A DNA stretch of 64,000 nt from Coenobita brevimanus (lineage: Eukaryota > Arthropoda > Malacostraca > Decapoda > Coenobitidae). The translations under genes were made by a program, and so were the position numbers. Of this stretch, positions 1-9,898 are shown piece after piece; the stretch's first letter is position 1; each line of letters begins with the position of its first letter. The stretch covers positions 21,378,217 through 21,442,216 of the forward strand of contig CM064712.1 of NCBI GenBank assembly GCA_032717465.1, read 5' to 3'. The notes beneath the pieces were generated by a model, which was not told where the DNA came from, made no database searches, and saw only the letters and a program-made list of their open reading frames with translations.

Positions 1-103
1 GAAAATAGTTCGTGATCACAAGGCACCGGTGGGAGTGGCGATTTTGTCTTTATACTAGGAGTGGAAGCTTCCAAAGACGATTGGAGATTTTTTCCATCAT
101 GTA

Positions 104-365
104 ATGCAGTCAGGTACAGTTGGCCTCACATGATCCTGGGACAGTGTGTGTGTGCAGTGGAGGTCTAGCTACAATTTCGAACGTTCGTGCATCACAGTTA
201 CTTGGTCATTTCAACTAGTATTTAACACCTGCGTTCATTCATGTCGATGCCACCAACAAATGTAATTATGTCGAGGTTGTCCAGGGTACCAATTGCCACA
301 CGTCTGCTACATACTGATGCTGTACGAGGTTCATTTGTTGTCAACTGTACTAGACCAGTCTCTTA
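104..365 (+). repeat. Dispersed repeat R1, copy 1
   Basis: This stretch resembles 6044-6165 and 51585-51832 in the same orientation. Shared landmarks in order are a block reading CATCACAGTTACTTGGTCAT (not in copy 2), a CACCA-type block, and ACTGATGCTGT. No coding potential is visible. It could be the untranslated tail of a retroelement, because copy 3 directly follows a LINE fragment. Confidence 0.55.
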
Positions 366-552
366 CCCTTTAGTGTTCTGAAATCTGTTAGCCTGGTCTT
401 GAATCCATGCAAATTTAAGAGGATTAATATAACAGTATCTGCTTCACCTAATATTCGTGAACAATTGAAAAATACGAGTATACATGGTCCTTAAACGACT
501 GATTAAGTTCCTTTGAAATGGAAAAAAAAATAAGAGCATAACATTAAAGCAC

Positions 553-607
<55 letters not shown>
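553..607. repeat. (AC)n microsatellite
   Basis: About 27 uninterrupted AC units. The valine-cysteine reading frame across it is a repeat artefact. Confidence 0.95.
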
Positions 608-609
<2 letters not shown>

Positions 610-715
610 TCAATCAATGAACACAAGAAACTAGCCTATAACAATTAATTCACTAATCGTCTAGCGATCTGAGTTGAAGGATGCTGTGTCGGTGAGTTGC
701 AACACTTCAGCATCA

Positions 716-800
716 TGAGACGTATTCACGTAGGTTAAGGAAGTTCCCTAATACCATTTCCTTGGCGATTTATTTTCCATATTACGCCTTACTGATATCT
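716..800 (+). mobile_element. MITE-1, left-end fragment
   Basis: It matches the left terminal inverted repeat of the MITE-1 family (GGTTAAGGAAG, then CCTAATACC and GCGATTTATTTT). The mirrored right end is not found downstream, so this is a half copy or a strongly decayed one. Confidence 0.6.
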
Positions 801-900
801 TGTTCGTTGTTTTTATCTTTTAAACACCAGTATGGAAGGCAAAAATAGCACATAATGGGTTATCAGTGAGCTGCATGCAAAGATAAACTGGTTTCATGCA

Positions 901-904
<4 letters not shown>

Positions 905-939
<35 letters not shown>
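905..939. repeat. (GA)n microsatellite
   Basis: About 17 GA units. Confidence 0.95.
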
Positions 940-941
<2 letters not shown>

Positions 942-959
942 GGAGAAATGAATTCCCCG

Positions 960-1067
960 AGCTAGGCAATTAAGGCCATATAGCTCCGCTGGGTTACAGG
1001 AGGGCGCTACCCCTCCCGGCAACGGTAGCCCGGGCGAGGCTCGAACTTGCGGAGAGAGAGAGAGAGA
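960..1067 (-). repeat. Possible SINE fragment with B-box-like motif
   Basis: The minus strand carries GTTCGAGCC, close to a Pol III B box, followed by a GC-rich body and preceded by a (CT)n tract where an A box would lie. It looks like a 5'-truncated tRNA-derived SINE. A single motif is weak support. Confidence 0.3.
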
Positions 1068-2385
1068 TCGTGTAGAGTTTGCCTAAATGAAATACCAAAA
1101 AGTTCATATGACGGCAGCGGTAGTGTTAAGTTTTTTACTTTCTAACTGCCAGCGTCTTGAGCAAAACTGTTCGATGTAAACTTTAATATAGTACCAAATA
1201 ACACCAAAATGCGTCTACAGAATCAGGACTAAACGTAGAGGAGAAGGAAAACGGCGGAATGAAAACAGACAATGACAAGTAGATGACCGAAAGGATTTTG
1301 ATGTGGTACAGACATAAAAAGATAAGGGGTCAAATTTAGCTCCTTCAATATTGACCTGTTTTTCAGTTATTTCCTTCGCTCTCCGAACAATTTGCTTAAG
1401 CATAGAAGAGACTCTACCAACTGGAGGGGTTAAATACAGCCTTCACTTAACACATTTTACGCTAAACTGAACACAGGCGCCTGGAGGTAGCAAGAGTATA
1501 TACGTGTGTCATTGGACTGAAGGGGTTAAGTCACTGTACAACGCATAAGAAATGGGAAATTTGTCCCCTCGAAACTCTTCACTCACAACCCAGCTCCCTT
1601 TCACCACCCCAGGTCTGGTTCGCCATCCCTCACCACTTATCCATACACACAGCAATTTTTATCTCGGCCTCGTCATTCAAACTGTCCGAGTGAAGTTGAT
1701 GTGCAGTTTACTGAACCGAAAAAAATGGAGAAAACTGTATATCCAGGACTATGAGAGCTGTGGGAGTGTGAGACGATGAATGAATGTGTTTTGAGAGGGT
1801 GTGAGAGTGACAAAGTGACAAACTTTACGATTCATTCTTTTACACATCGGCAGTAATGATGGTCATAAGGGATTTTTACACACAGTTCTATGCAAACTTG
1901 GCGATGTGGTGCAGGTTGTTATGGTTTGTGAGGCCACCTGTTGGACCCTCATTGTTAACACTGACACAAGTGTCTATTAAACTAGACCTTTCATGAAGTA
2001 ATTATGCATTCCACTAGCCTACAGCAGTTTAAACCAAATTGTTATTTTTTTTTTTTTAATGAATGGAGGACACAGGCAAAAGGTGTATTGAACATTTTTT
2101 ATTGATTTGTTTTCTCTTCTCGCCATCTTCTGTGAAAAACTAATCTGTGATGGCTGTGATGGCTTGCAAAAGTATCTCGTTCTACCCGAGGGGGCGTTTT
2201 CCATCTTATTCTTGCCATATCCAGGTTATTTATGCAGTTAAGGAAGGATGCTTAGTGGTGGATACAGTTTATTAAAGCTATATGGAAAAAATCGCCTCAA
2301 AATTCATTAAAATCATGTGAAAATAATGAAAACAAACTATTAAAAGGCGTCACTGGAGTCAAGTACTGTAGTTACCAGCATGAGG

Positions 2386-2389
<4 letters not shown>
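1068..2389. other. Unassigned AT-rich sequence
   Basis: I see no convincing reading frame, RNA gene or element ends. Small open frames on both strands are chance-sized. Confidence 0.6.

Positions 2390-2426
<37 letters not shown>
2390..2426. repeat. (CT)n microsatellite
   Basis: About 18 CT units. Confidence 0.95.
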
Positions 2427-2428
<2 letters not shown>

Positions 2429-2556
2429 TTGTATTCTCTTGTAGCCAAACTGGCATGAAAATTCAGAGAGAAATCATATTAAAGTCAGGATAGCTGTGTG
2501 TCTCACACCAGCCACAGCTTGACTGAAATATTTATGTGACTGAAGCTAAAGTTCCT

Positions 2557-2610
<54 letters not shown>
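2557..2610. repeat. Compound (TA)n(GA)n microsatellite
   Basis: A short TA run passes into about 20 GA units and abuts the 5' end of the SINE. Confidence 0.95.
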
Positions 2611-2613
<3 letters not shown>

Positions 2614-3010
2614 GAGCCTCTGTGGTACAGTGGTAGAGTGTGCGTTTCGTACACGGGTGAACCAGGGTTCGCGCCCCGCCAGGGTAATAAACTTTGGGAG
2701 TGTTCACCCGGTCACGTACTGCACTGGCGGACACAAGGGGTGCTGTGGTTGAACCAGTGTCGCTTACTATAAAGTATGCTTGCACTCAATCGGCTTGCGC
2801 GGGCCGAGTACACTTGGTTCACAGACTACACACACATCCAAAGCCACTCCAACACTACAATTACCTTTACAAGCACTTCTCACCCTACATTCAATCTCTA
2901 CCAGACAGCCTAAGCCACTTGGTAGTGATACATTGGCTGTATCGTCCCGACTTCGGACGGGATAGGCCGGTCCTGCAGTGGATACTCAAACGGCTGATGA
3001 TGATGATGAT
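2611..3010 (+). mobile_element. tRNA-derived SINE
   Basis: The head looks like a tRNA. It has an A box (TGGTACAGTGG, 2623-2633) and a B box (GGTTCGCGCC, 2666-2675). The acceptor strands GCGGAGC and GCCCCGC pair at six of seven positions, and a CTCT/AGAG D stem is present. A tRNA-unrelated body of about 300 bp follows. It contains a GC-rich hairpin-like block (CCCGACTTCGGACGGG) and ends in ATG trinucleotide repeats at 2996-3010, a tail typical of LINE-mobilised SINEs. The partner LINE is unknown. It is not a functional tRNA because the anticodon arm is imperfect and the body is fused. Confidence 0.75.
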
Positions 3011-3126
3011 ATATTTAGCAAAGAAGTGGGGACGATTTTAATTCAGTTTTCCCTTTTCCTCGAAACCATAATCCGATAGTGAAAAAAAACTGCTTTGTAT
3101 TTCCTGGTTGTGATGACATATTTAGC

Positions 3127-3433
3127 TTAAGAGGTATGGTTGAGATGGGGAAATATACAGATGGGATAATTATTGTTGAAAAAGAATACAAATGGGATAA
3201 TAATAGTTGAAAAAGAATACAGATGGCATAATAATAGCTGAAAGAGAATGCAGATGGGATAATTATAGTTGAAAAAGAATATAGATGGCATAATAATGGC
3301 CGAGATGAGGAAGAATACAGATGGCATAATTATAGCTGAGGAAGATTACAAACTGCATAATTGTAGTTGAGATGAGGAAGAATACAGATTGCATAATTAC
3401 AGATGACATGAGAAAGAATACAGATGACAAATA
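3127..3433. repeat. Degenerate part of the 31-bp minisatellite
   Basis: Units containing GAATACAGATGG and CATAATTATAG recur with variable spacing. This is the decayed left flank of the ordered array at 4024-4403. Confidence 0.7.
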
Positions 3434-4023
3434 GAAAGTGCTCAGAGAGCACTTACGTCCGTCAATGCAATTGCCATTAAACAGGATCCAGATCCGGATC
3501 CGTGGATACAGGATGCGGATACGGATCCGCCCCAAAGTTTAACCAGTTCATTCTCGGTCCAGGGCCCACCTTTACACAAAGTTTCGTTGAAATTCATTCA
3601 TAACTTTTGGAGAGATTGTGCGGGATGCCTCGGATCGGGATCCATCCACAAATTTCAACATTTTTTCCTTGCCCATGTCCCACCCTTCCACAAAATATCA
3701 TCATAATCCGATCATACATTTTGAGAAAATCCTGATCCGGATCCGTACATATAGGCTCCGGATCCGTCCCTACTTACAATAAATTCTTTCTTGGTCCATG
3801 GCACACCTTTTCGCAAAATTTTATTGAAACTCACTGAGTTTTTTGGAGATATTGTACGAGATATTCAAGATCTGCATCCAGTTCCGGCCCCAAATTTAAT
3901 CATTTATTTTTTGGACCATGGCCCACTATTCCACAAAATTTAATCAAAATCCATTCATCCTTTTTTTTTACAAACAATCAAACAAACAAACGTCGAGTGA
4001 AACATACCTTCTTGGCTGCGGTA
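3434..4023. mobile_element. ACCTCCGCC-ended repeat, copy A
   Basis: It starts with a short palindromic block (GTGCTCAGAGAGCAC) and a CGTCCGTC variant of the ACCTCCGCC end. The other end is an inverted version (CCTTCTTGGCTGCGGTAT) preceded by a CAAA-rich tract. The interior holds diverged repeats of GGATCCGGATCC and of a phrase resembling CCACAAAATTTCATC. It lies inside the 31-bp minisatellite. No coding sequence is seen. I remember related repeats as widespread in invertebrates but do not name the family. Confidence 0.6.
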
Positions 4024-4403
4024 TAGTTGAGATGAGTGAGAATAATGATGCATAATTATAACTGAGGAAGAATACAGATGGCATAATAATACTTGAGGAA
4101 GAATACAGATGGCATAATAATACTTGAGGAAGAATACAGATGGCATAATAATACTTGAGGAAGAATACAGATGGCATAATAATACTTGAGGAAGAATACA
4201 GATGACATAATAATACTTGAGGAAGAATACAGATGGCATAATAATACTTGAGGAAGAATACAGATGACATAATAATACCTGAGGAAGAATACAGATGGCA
4301 TAATTATAACTGAGGAAGAATACAGATGGCATAATTATAACTGAGGAAGAATACAGATGGCACAATTATAGCTGGGATGAGGAAGAATATAGATGGCATA
4401 ATT
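4024..4403. repeat. 31-bp minisatellite array
   Basis: About eleven tandem units of roughly 31 bp, each with GAGGAAGAATACAGATGGCA followed by an AT-rich part. For example, unit starts fall at 4095 and 4126. Because 31 is not a multiple of three, isoleucine/serine/tyrosine-rich frames stay open in several phases. These are not genes. Confidence 0.9.
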
Positions 4404-4962
4404 TACCTCCGCCAAGAGGTATATGTTTCACCCAGCGTTTGTTTGTATTTCTGTGTCTGTCTCTGTGTGTTAGCAGGATTACTCAGAAGTTATAAACGGA
4501 TTATCATTAAATTTTTCGGAGTGATAGAGTATGGTCCAATGAACAATAGAACAGATTTTGGTTGTGATCCAGAATTATTTGTTTGTTTGTTTTTTGTTTT
4601 TTCCACACCATATCTCTGCTACTTCTCCCTGAATTTCAATGAAATTTTGTGGACGGGTGGAGATGGGCCTTGAAAAAATTGATTAAATTTTGGTGAGGAT
4701 CAGGATCCTGACCTTACCACAAAGTTTCTCCAAAGGTTCTCAACGAATTTCAATGAAATTTTGTGGAAAGGTGGGTCATGGGCCAAAACAGATGTTTTAT
4801 AATTTGGGGACGGATTCGGATACGGATCCTACAGCAAAGTATCTCCAAGAGTTTTCAATAATTTTCAAAGAATTTTTGGGAAGAGGTGGGCCATTGGCCG
4901 AGAAAAAAATGATTAAATTTGGAAGGCGGATCCGGATCCCGCATTGGCTGAGGTATATTCTC
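4404..4962. mobile_element. ACCTCCGCC-ended repeat, copy B
   Basis: It begins ACCTCCGCCAAGAGGTATA, passes a GTTTGTTTG/CTGTGTCTG tract, carries the same GGATCCGGATCC-containing interior repeats as copies A and C, and ends near GCTGAGGTATA. Like copy A it interrupts the 31-bp minisatellite. Confidence 0.6.
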
Positions 4963-5184
4963 TGGTTATAGTTGCGATGAGAAAGAATACAGGTGGCATA
5001 ATTATAGTTGACGAGGAAGAATGTAAATGGCAATGTCAACCACAGGTCTAAACCATAGTGAAGGGAAAAAAGTGCGGATGACAGTGGAATTCCATGGAAA
5101 ACCTTTTTGTAATTTTTTTCCCTATTATCTACGGAGTGAGGAAGACTTAAATAAATTTAAGAAAGCACGGTAAAACAAGAACTC
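4963..5184. repeat. Decayed 31-bp minisatellite remnant
   Basis: Two recognisable units (GAAAGAATACAGGTGGCA and GAGGAAGAATGTAAATGG) and then unassigned sequence separate copies B and C. Confidence 0.55.
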
Positions 5185-5185
5185 C

Positions 5186-5800
5186 AAAGCGCTCAGAAAG
5201 CGCGTACCTCCGCCAATACCAGTGCCACTAAAAGTTCCTGATCTGAACCCGTGGTTATTGAATCCAGGTTCGCCCCATAATTTAATCAATTCTTTCTTGG
5301 CCCATGGCTCACCTTTCAACGAATTCTATCGAAATTCATCGAGAACTTTTTCAGATATTGTGCAGGATATTCCGGATCCGCATCCGCCAAAAAATTTTAT
5401 CAATTTTTCCACTGACCCATGCCCCACCCTTCGACAAAATATCATCAAAATCCGGTTTTAAGTTTTTGAGTTATCCTCGATCTGGATCCATAGACACAGG
5501 ATCCGGATTCGCCCCTTAATTTAATCAGTTCTTACTTGGTCCATGGTACACATTTTCATAAAATTTCATTGAAATTCATTGAGAACTTTTGAGGATATTG
5601 TGCGGGATATTCAGGATCGGGATCATATGGATCCGGCTCAAAATTTTGTCATCTCTTCCTTGGACAATGGCCCACCCTTCCACAAATTTTCATCAAAATC
5701 CGTTCATATCTTTTCGAGTTATCCTGCTAACAGACAGACAATTAAACAAGCAAACAAACCAACCACCGCCAGGTAAAACAAAACTTCCTTGGCGGAGGTA
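5186..5800. mobile_element. ACCTCCGCC-ended repeat, copy C
   Basis: The clearest copy. It opens with AAAGCGCTCAGAAAGCGC and ACCTCCGCC, has at least two internal repeats of the GGATCC-containing unit, and ends CTTCCTTGGCGGAGGT, the inverted complement of the start. It appears to be a non-autonomous TIR-bearing element with an internally repeated body. Confidence 0.65.
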
Positions 5801-6017
5801 TTAAACAGGAAAGAAGAGGAAAGCACCAAGGTAGAAGAAACCCTAAGATAAGGGCTGAAGGAAAGAAAGGATACGTAACATATGCAAAGGATATGATTAC
5901 ATCAAAACAAAAAAACTCTGGAACTCTCAGATGATGGTATGGGAATTTACGGAGACTTCGGTAATCTTTGTTCCAAAGGAGTGTATATGAAATTATCAAA
6001 AATCATCCATCTCAAAA
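5801..6017. other. Unassigned purine-rich sequence
   Basis: A/G-rich sequence with no element ends or coding frame that I can support. Confidence 0.5.
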
Positions 6018-6044
6018 CTACACACACACACACACACACACACA
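6018..6044. repeat. (CA)n microsatellite
   Basis: About 13 CA units directly preceding R1 copy 2. Confidence 0.95.
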
Positions 6045-6165
6045 TTCATGTTAGTGCCACCAAAAAACATGTGATTATGTTAAGGTTGTCAAGTGCACCA
6101 ATTACCAGACCTCTGCTATACACTGATGCTGTACCGAGTTCACATGTTGCCAATTGTTCGCGTGG
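6044..6165 (+). repeat. Dispersed repeat R1, copy 2
   Basis: Matches the middle of R1 copies 1 and 3, including CACTGATGCTGTACC. It is shorter than the other two and begins at the (CA)n tract. Confidence 0.55.
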
Positions 6166-6304
6166 CATGTAGAGTGTCCGTAAAATCTCCAAGCAGAAGG
6201 AAATAATTTCCAACAAAAGAGGTACAGCTGGAGGTATAATATTAAAGAAGCGAGTGTACTGAGACAGAGTAAGTGAAGTAAACAGAGAAAGGTTGGAGAC
6301 TAAA

Positions 6305-6523
6305 GCCCGTATTTTCGTTGGTTAAGGGAACTTCCAAATACCCCCTCCTAAACGATTTATTTTGCTTATTACGATTTGCTGTCCTGATGTGTTACTTAAA
6401 TCGCTCTAATATCACTAGATTATGCATAAATAACGTACAAAAGATCTTAGACACTCGTATCCCAAAATGAAATGGTAAGGAAGAAGTGTTAGGGAGCTTC
6501 TTTAATCACTTAGAAAACGAGCC
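6305..6523. mobile_element. MITE-1, near-complete copy
   Basis: About 219 bp. The left end reads GCCCGTATTTTCGTTGGTTA, with GCGATTTATTTT-like sequence about 50 bp in. The right half carries the inverted complement (GTGTTAGGGAGCTTCTTTAA, then CGAGCC). No reading frame is present. The ends include an internal TTAA. Confidence 0.75.
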
Positions 6524-6769
6524 TAAGAATGAGGCTGTGATAAAACTAAAGAAGAGAGGAAAAATTATCCTTCAGTGCGAGAAGTTTCCCTTCATCTGAA
6601 TACAGCGTTTTCTTAATATCATGCATTGACTTGAGAAAGGTGTCATCGGACTGAAAGGATGAAAATAAATACTTGGAAGGAACAAGAACAAAGTTACAGC
6701 CGCACTTGCAAAACAAGAACGAGTGATATATTTTGTTCAACTTACAGCATGCGTTTGTCCTCCGTCCGT

Positions 6770-7480
6770 CTTTCTGTGTGTGAACAAAGTAAATCAGACA
6801 GTCTGAACGGGTTTTAACCAAACTTGGTGTAGGGGTGGAGGGATAGTCAAAGGTTGAACTACTGTTTTTGAGAACAGGAGGCTAAAGGTCAAGGTCACAG
6901 GGCTAGGTCAAAGTATAACCAGGCATTGTCAGAATAAACAGTTCTTACCCAAGTGACACCAAATATTGTGACAGAGTTGGAAGTATCACAAAAGCGATGT
7001 TTTTAAATTTTGAGAACAATAGTCTTAGGTCAGTATCACAGGTCAAGGTTAAAGTTTGACCCGTGTGTCAATGTATGAAGAAAGTAAAAGTTTGTATCTG
7101 ACTGGACCAAATTTGATGGAAGTGTTGAGGATCAGTCAAGGGTACTGACCTTCTGTTTTCAGAACAAGAAGTCAAAAGTCTGTGTCACGTGGAAAGATCA
7201 ACTTAAAGTTTTTATCTTACCAATACCAAACTTAGTGATACGGTTAAGGGTAAGACAAGAATAAACGTATTTGATTTTAAGAATAATCAGCCAAAAGTCA
7301 AGGTCACAGGGAAAGGTCACAAGTCAAGGATGGACAAAGCAAATTCAAATCGTTCTGATCAAATTTGGACCAAACATAGTGGAAGGATTAAGGGTCTGGC
7401 AAGAATTAAATAATTCCAGCTTGAGAGCATTTGGGAGAGGGTCAAGGTCACAGGGCAAAGCCAAATGTTTGTCTCTTAAA
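6770..7480 (+). repeat. AGGTCA-type dispersed array, plus orientation
   Basis: Five diverged units at roughly 120-150 bp spacing, each with AAGTCAAGGTCACAGGG or a variant near 6885, 7024, 7173, 7295 and 7440. The direct repeat AGGTCAAGGTCA lies at 6886-6897 and TCAAGGTCA at 7442-7450. The reverse-oriented relative is at 53445-54540. No coding is supported. Confidence 0.7.
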
Positions 7481-8140
7481 TCATTTGATGGTCGTGGGTG
7501 TTAAGCTCTCTGAAGGCCCCTTGCAGAAATCGTTACAACAGCCAAAAATTAACAGAAAGATATGAAGAGACAATGGGAGAAAGCTAGAGGTAATAAGGAA
7601 ATTATGATAAAAGAAAGAGCTGGAAAAAGTTGAACAGCAATAGTGCCTGGAGAAAGGATCAAAAGTAGAAGAGACGATAAAAGTAGGGAGACGGAGGTGA
7701 TGAAGGAGGAGGACGAAAGGCAGTAAAAGAAGAGAACAGTAAAGGTCTAAATGCATAATGAAGGTATGGCAGTGACTAGATCAATGAAAGTGGAGCAGTG
7801 GAAGCCTCAGTAGAAATGGTGGCGTAAGAGAGAGAGAGAGAGAGCGACAGAGACAGAGAGAGACAGAGACAGACAGACAGACAGACAGAGACAGAGACAG
7901 ACAGAGAGAGAGATTATTGCGAAGTTAGACATTCAGAGTGCGACAGGTGATGCACTGGGCAAAAGGCAAACATTCCATGCGATGAAAGTCAGGAGAACGT
8001 TTGGGAGGGGGAGGGTCGAAGGGGAGGGGGGCATGATGGTAGGGGGAGTGAGAGGGGGGGTGAGAGGCAGAGACAGGAGAAAGATGTGAGCTTTGTCAGA
8101 TGTCTTCCAGTGCTTTAAAAATTAAGATTATTGAACACCG
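7481..8140. other. Unassigned purine-rich region with (GA)/(GACA) tract
   Basis: A/G-rich on the plus strand, including a compound GA/GACA/GACAGA microsatellite at about 7827-7913 and G-runs around 8007-8060. No element or gene is recognised. Confidence 0.6.
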
Positions 8141-8272
8141 TGGCTAGGTGTGTATCGGCTGCCTACACGGGGGTCAGTTTTGATTGCCACACACCTGTTT
8201 TTTTAATTGCCTACACAAAGGCACTGGGAAAAATTATAATTGGAATATTGCTTTCTTCATCGCAGTTAGAGA

Positions 8273-9136
8273 GTGAGAGACAGGAAAATTGAAATACCCA
8301 CCCCAACGGGAGACCACAGAAGGGGTGGCGCAACACCCACCCCATGGAGGAACCATGGACAGGGTGTCACAACACCCACCCAGGGGAAGACCACAGGGAG
8401 GCGCATAGAGTGCATGAAGGGCCCCTCTTCCCCTCAACGGAGCCAGACACAAGAATGCCACCCCAGCAGACTATTCTCCAGCCAGGCCAGCACTAGCCAA
8501 TATCGGGATGGGACTTGTAGCCGTACAGTCCCAGGTAGCACCATGACAACTGCCAAGATCCACGTCGGGGAGGAGTTGGCCACCGTACGCTCCTCAGCTA
8601 CATCCCCCTGCAGGACCACGGCAAAGGCCACCGTCTACGCCGGGAAAGGGACAGCTACCTTATGCCCTTCACCTACAGCCACTCCTGGGAACAACACCGC
8701 AGTGACGGCCACCGTCCACACCAGGGCGAGATTGGCAACCGTACGTCTTTCTGCTGTGACCCTAGAGAAGGGCGGAACCATGGCAACGGCCACCGTCCAT
8801 GCCGGGGAAGGATCGGCCACCATCCGTCCTCTGTCTGCCACCTCCTCAGGGAGCAGGACCACGGTGAAGGCCACCGTCAGTGCCGGGAAAGGGTTGGCCA
8901 CCATACGCTCTTCACCCACTGTCCCAGGGGTAAGCAGAACCGTGGCAACGGCCACCGTCCACACCGGGGAGGGATCGGCCACCGTATATCCCTTGTCTGC
9001 TGCCCCTGTGACTACCCTCACGGAGGACGTGTCATGCTTGCCTCATCACCCATCCAGATGCCAAAGGAAACACCCATTTCTCTCTCCCCACAGAGGCAGC
9101 TTCCAGGTGGAGTTGCAGATGGAGGAGATTTGGTGA
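8273..9136 (+). CDS. Hypothetical repeat-containing frame, 287 codons
   Basis: This is the longest frame in a GC-rich island (about 8250-9600) that contrasts with its AT-rich surroundings. The product would be Thr/Ala/Ser-rich. From about residue 92 it carries a 27-residue repeat in which TATV..GEGSAT and KATV.AGKG.ATI alternate. I recognise no family, signal peptide or catalytic motif. The underlying DNA repeat is exactly 81 bp, so any frame open in one unit stays open in the next. Frames at 8662-9309 (plus, another phase) and 8635-9021 (minus) are open for the same reason. Whether any is translated cannot be judged. Alternatives are a GC-rich coding minisatellite in an unknown element or pure satellite DNA. 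Confidence 0.3.
   Translation: MRDRKIEIPTPTGDHRRGGATPTPWRNHGQGVTTPTQGKTTGRRIECMKGPSSPQRSQTQECHPSRLFSSQASTSQYRDGTCSRTVPGSTMTTAKIHVGEELATVRSSATSPCRTTAKATVYAGKGTATLCPSPTATPGNNTAVTATVHTRARLATVRLSAVTLEKGGTMATATVHAGEGSATIRPLSATSSGSRTTVKATVSAGKGLATIRSSPTVPGVSRTVATATVHTGEGSATVYPLSAAPVTTLTEDVSCLPHHPSRCQRKHPFLSPHRGSFQVELQMEEIW
8546..9010 (+). repeat. 81-bp tandem repeat
   Basis: The block GCCACCGTC occurs at 8627, 8708, 8789, 8870 and 8951, exactly 81 bp apart each time. A sixth diverged unit starts near 8552 and is 6 bp short, so it also preserves the triplet phase. Units differ mainly by substitutions with no frame-breaking indels. Confidence 0.9.
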
Positions 9137-9876
9137 GGTCCTGTGTTGAGTCTGGGGATCCAGGCCCTGCAGCCAGCACCCTGGCAATGCCTCTTGCTGT
9201 CGGACTCCAGGAGGAAGGGATGCCGCAGGCAGCCCCTCACAGCGACTCAACCCGAGTGAGACTGCAGCCCCAAGTCACCCAGGGGCGCCCCCAGGACTCT
9301 GGGGCGTGACCTCCTCAGCCCCATCAGCAAGCAGTCTTTCTCCAGGAGTGGACGAAACAAGCTTGCCTGCTTGCTCTGTTCGGCCCCAGTCCTGAAGGCC
9401 GTCTTCCCCACCGAGGCCCCACTAGGGAAGGGTCTCCATCCACGCTGCCCAGCAGCCCATCCTGGATGACCCAGCCCCTGACAGTGGTCCCGTGCCTCCT
9501 GTGGGAGGGCACATCTGACGAGATTTCTCCCACACCTGGACGACACCTGTGAGCAGCCCAAGTCCACAGCAGCCCAAGCCAGAATCCACCTGTCTTATTG
9601 TGACTTTTACCTTTACGGTGTATAATGTTAGTATTGTATTCAGTATTGTGTTGTGACTAAGGCAATATATGTGTAAGCTTTGTGCTCTGTTCCTCTAGTT
9701 GCATGCTCTAGACCTGGTCTGGAAGGGAATCCCCAGCTCAGTTGCTCGTGTTCAGAGGACAAGAAGTTGACCCTTGAACATGCAGCATAACAGAAATATT
9801 GTGGAGATATTTGACAGCTCTGTAAGTGAGGTTCAGGTGACAACTTGAAGTGTAAGAAGAATAGGGAAGGCACTTT
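9137..9876. other. 3' part of GC-rich island, unassigned
   Basis: Composition stays GC-rich to about 9590 and then falls abruptly to AT-rich. A plus-strand frame runs to 9309, and minus-strand frames at 9032-9567 overlap it. None has a recognisable product. Confidence 0.4.
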
Positions 9877-9898
9877 GGCCCTTACTCCCGTCACTTAA
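9877..9898. mobile_element. MITE-1 left tip, separated from its body
   Basis: GGCCCTTACTCCCGTCACTT is the outer tip of the MITE-1 terminal repeat. The rest resumes at 11703 after the piggyBac-like element PB-A1. The piggyBac-like element therefore inserted at the TTAA inside the MITE terminal repeat. Confidence 0.7.

Noticed and set aside
2611..2683. A genuine tRNA gene
   Set aside because: The acceptor and D arms pair, but the anticodon and T arms are imperfect and the sequence runs into a SINE body with a repeat tail.
4024..4403. CRISPR-like array of 31-bp repeats
   Set aside because: Units are directly tandem with no unique spacers, the host is eukaryotic and there are no cas genes.
8434..9021. 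Minus-strand frames of 65 and 128 codons opposite the 81-bp repeat
   Set aside because: An 81-bp repeat keeps all phases open on both strands, so there is no independent evidence of coding.
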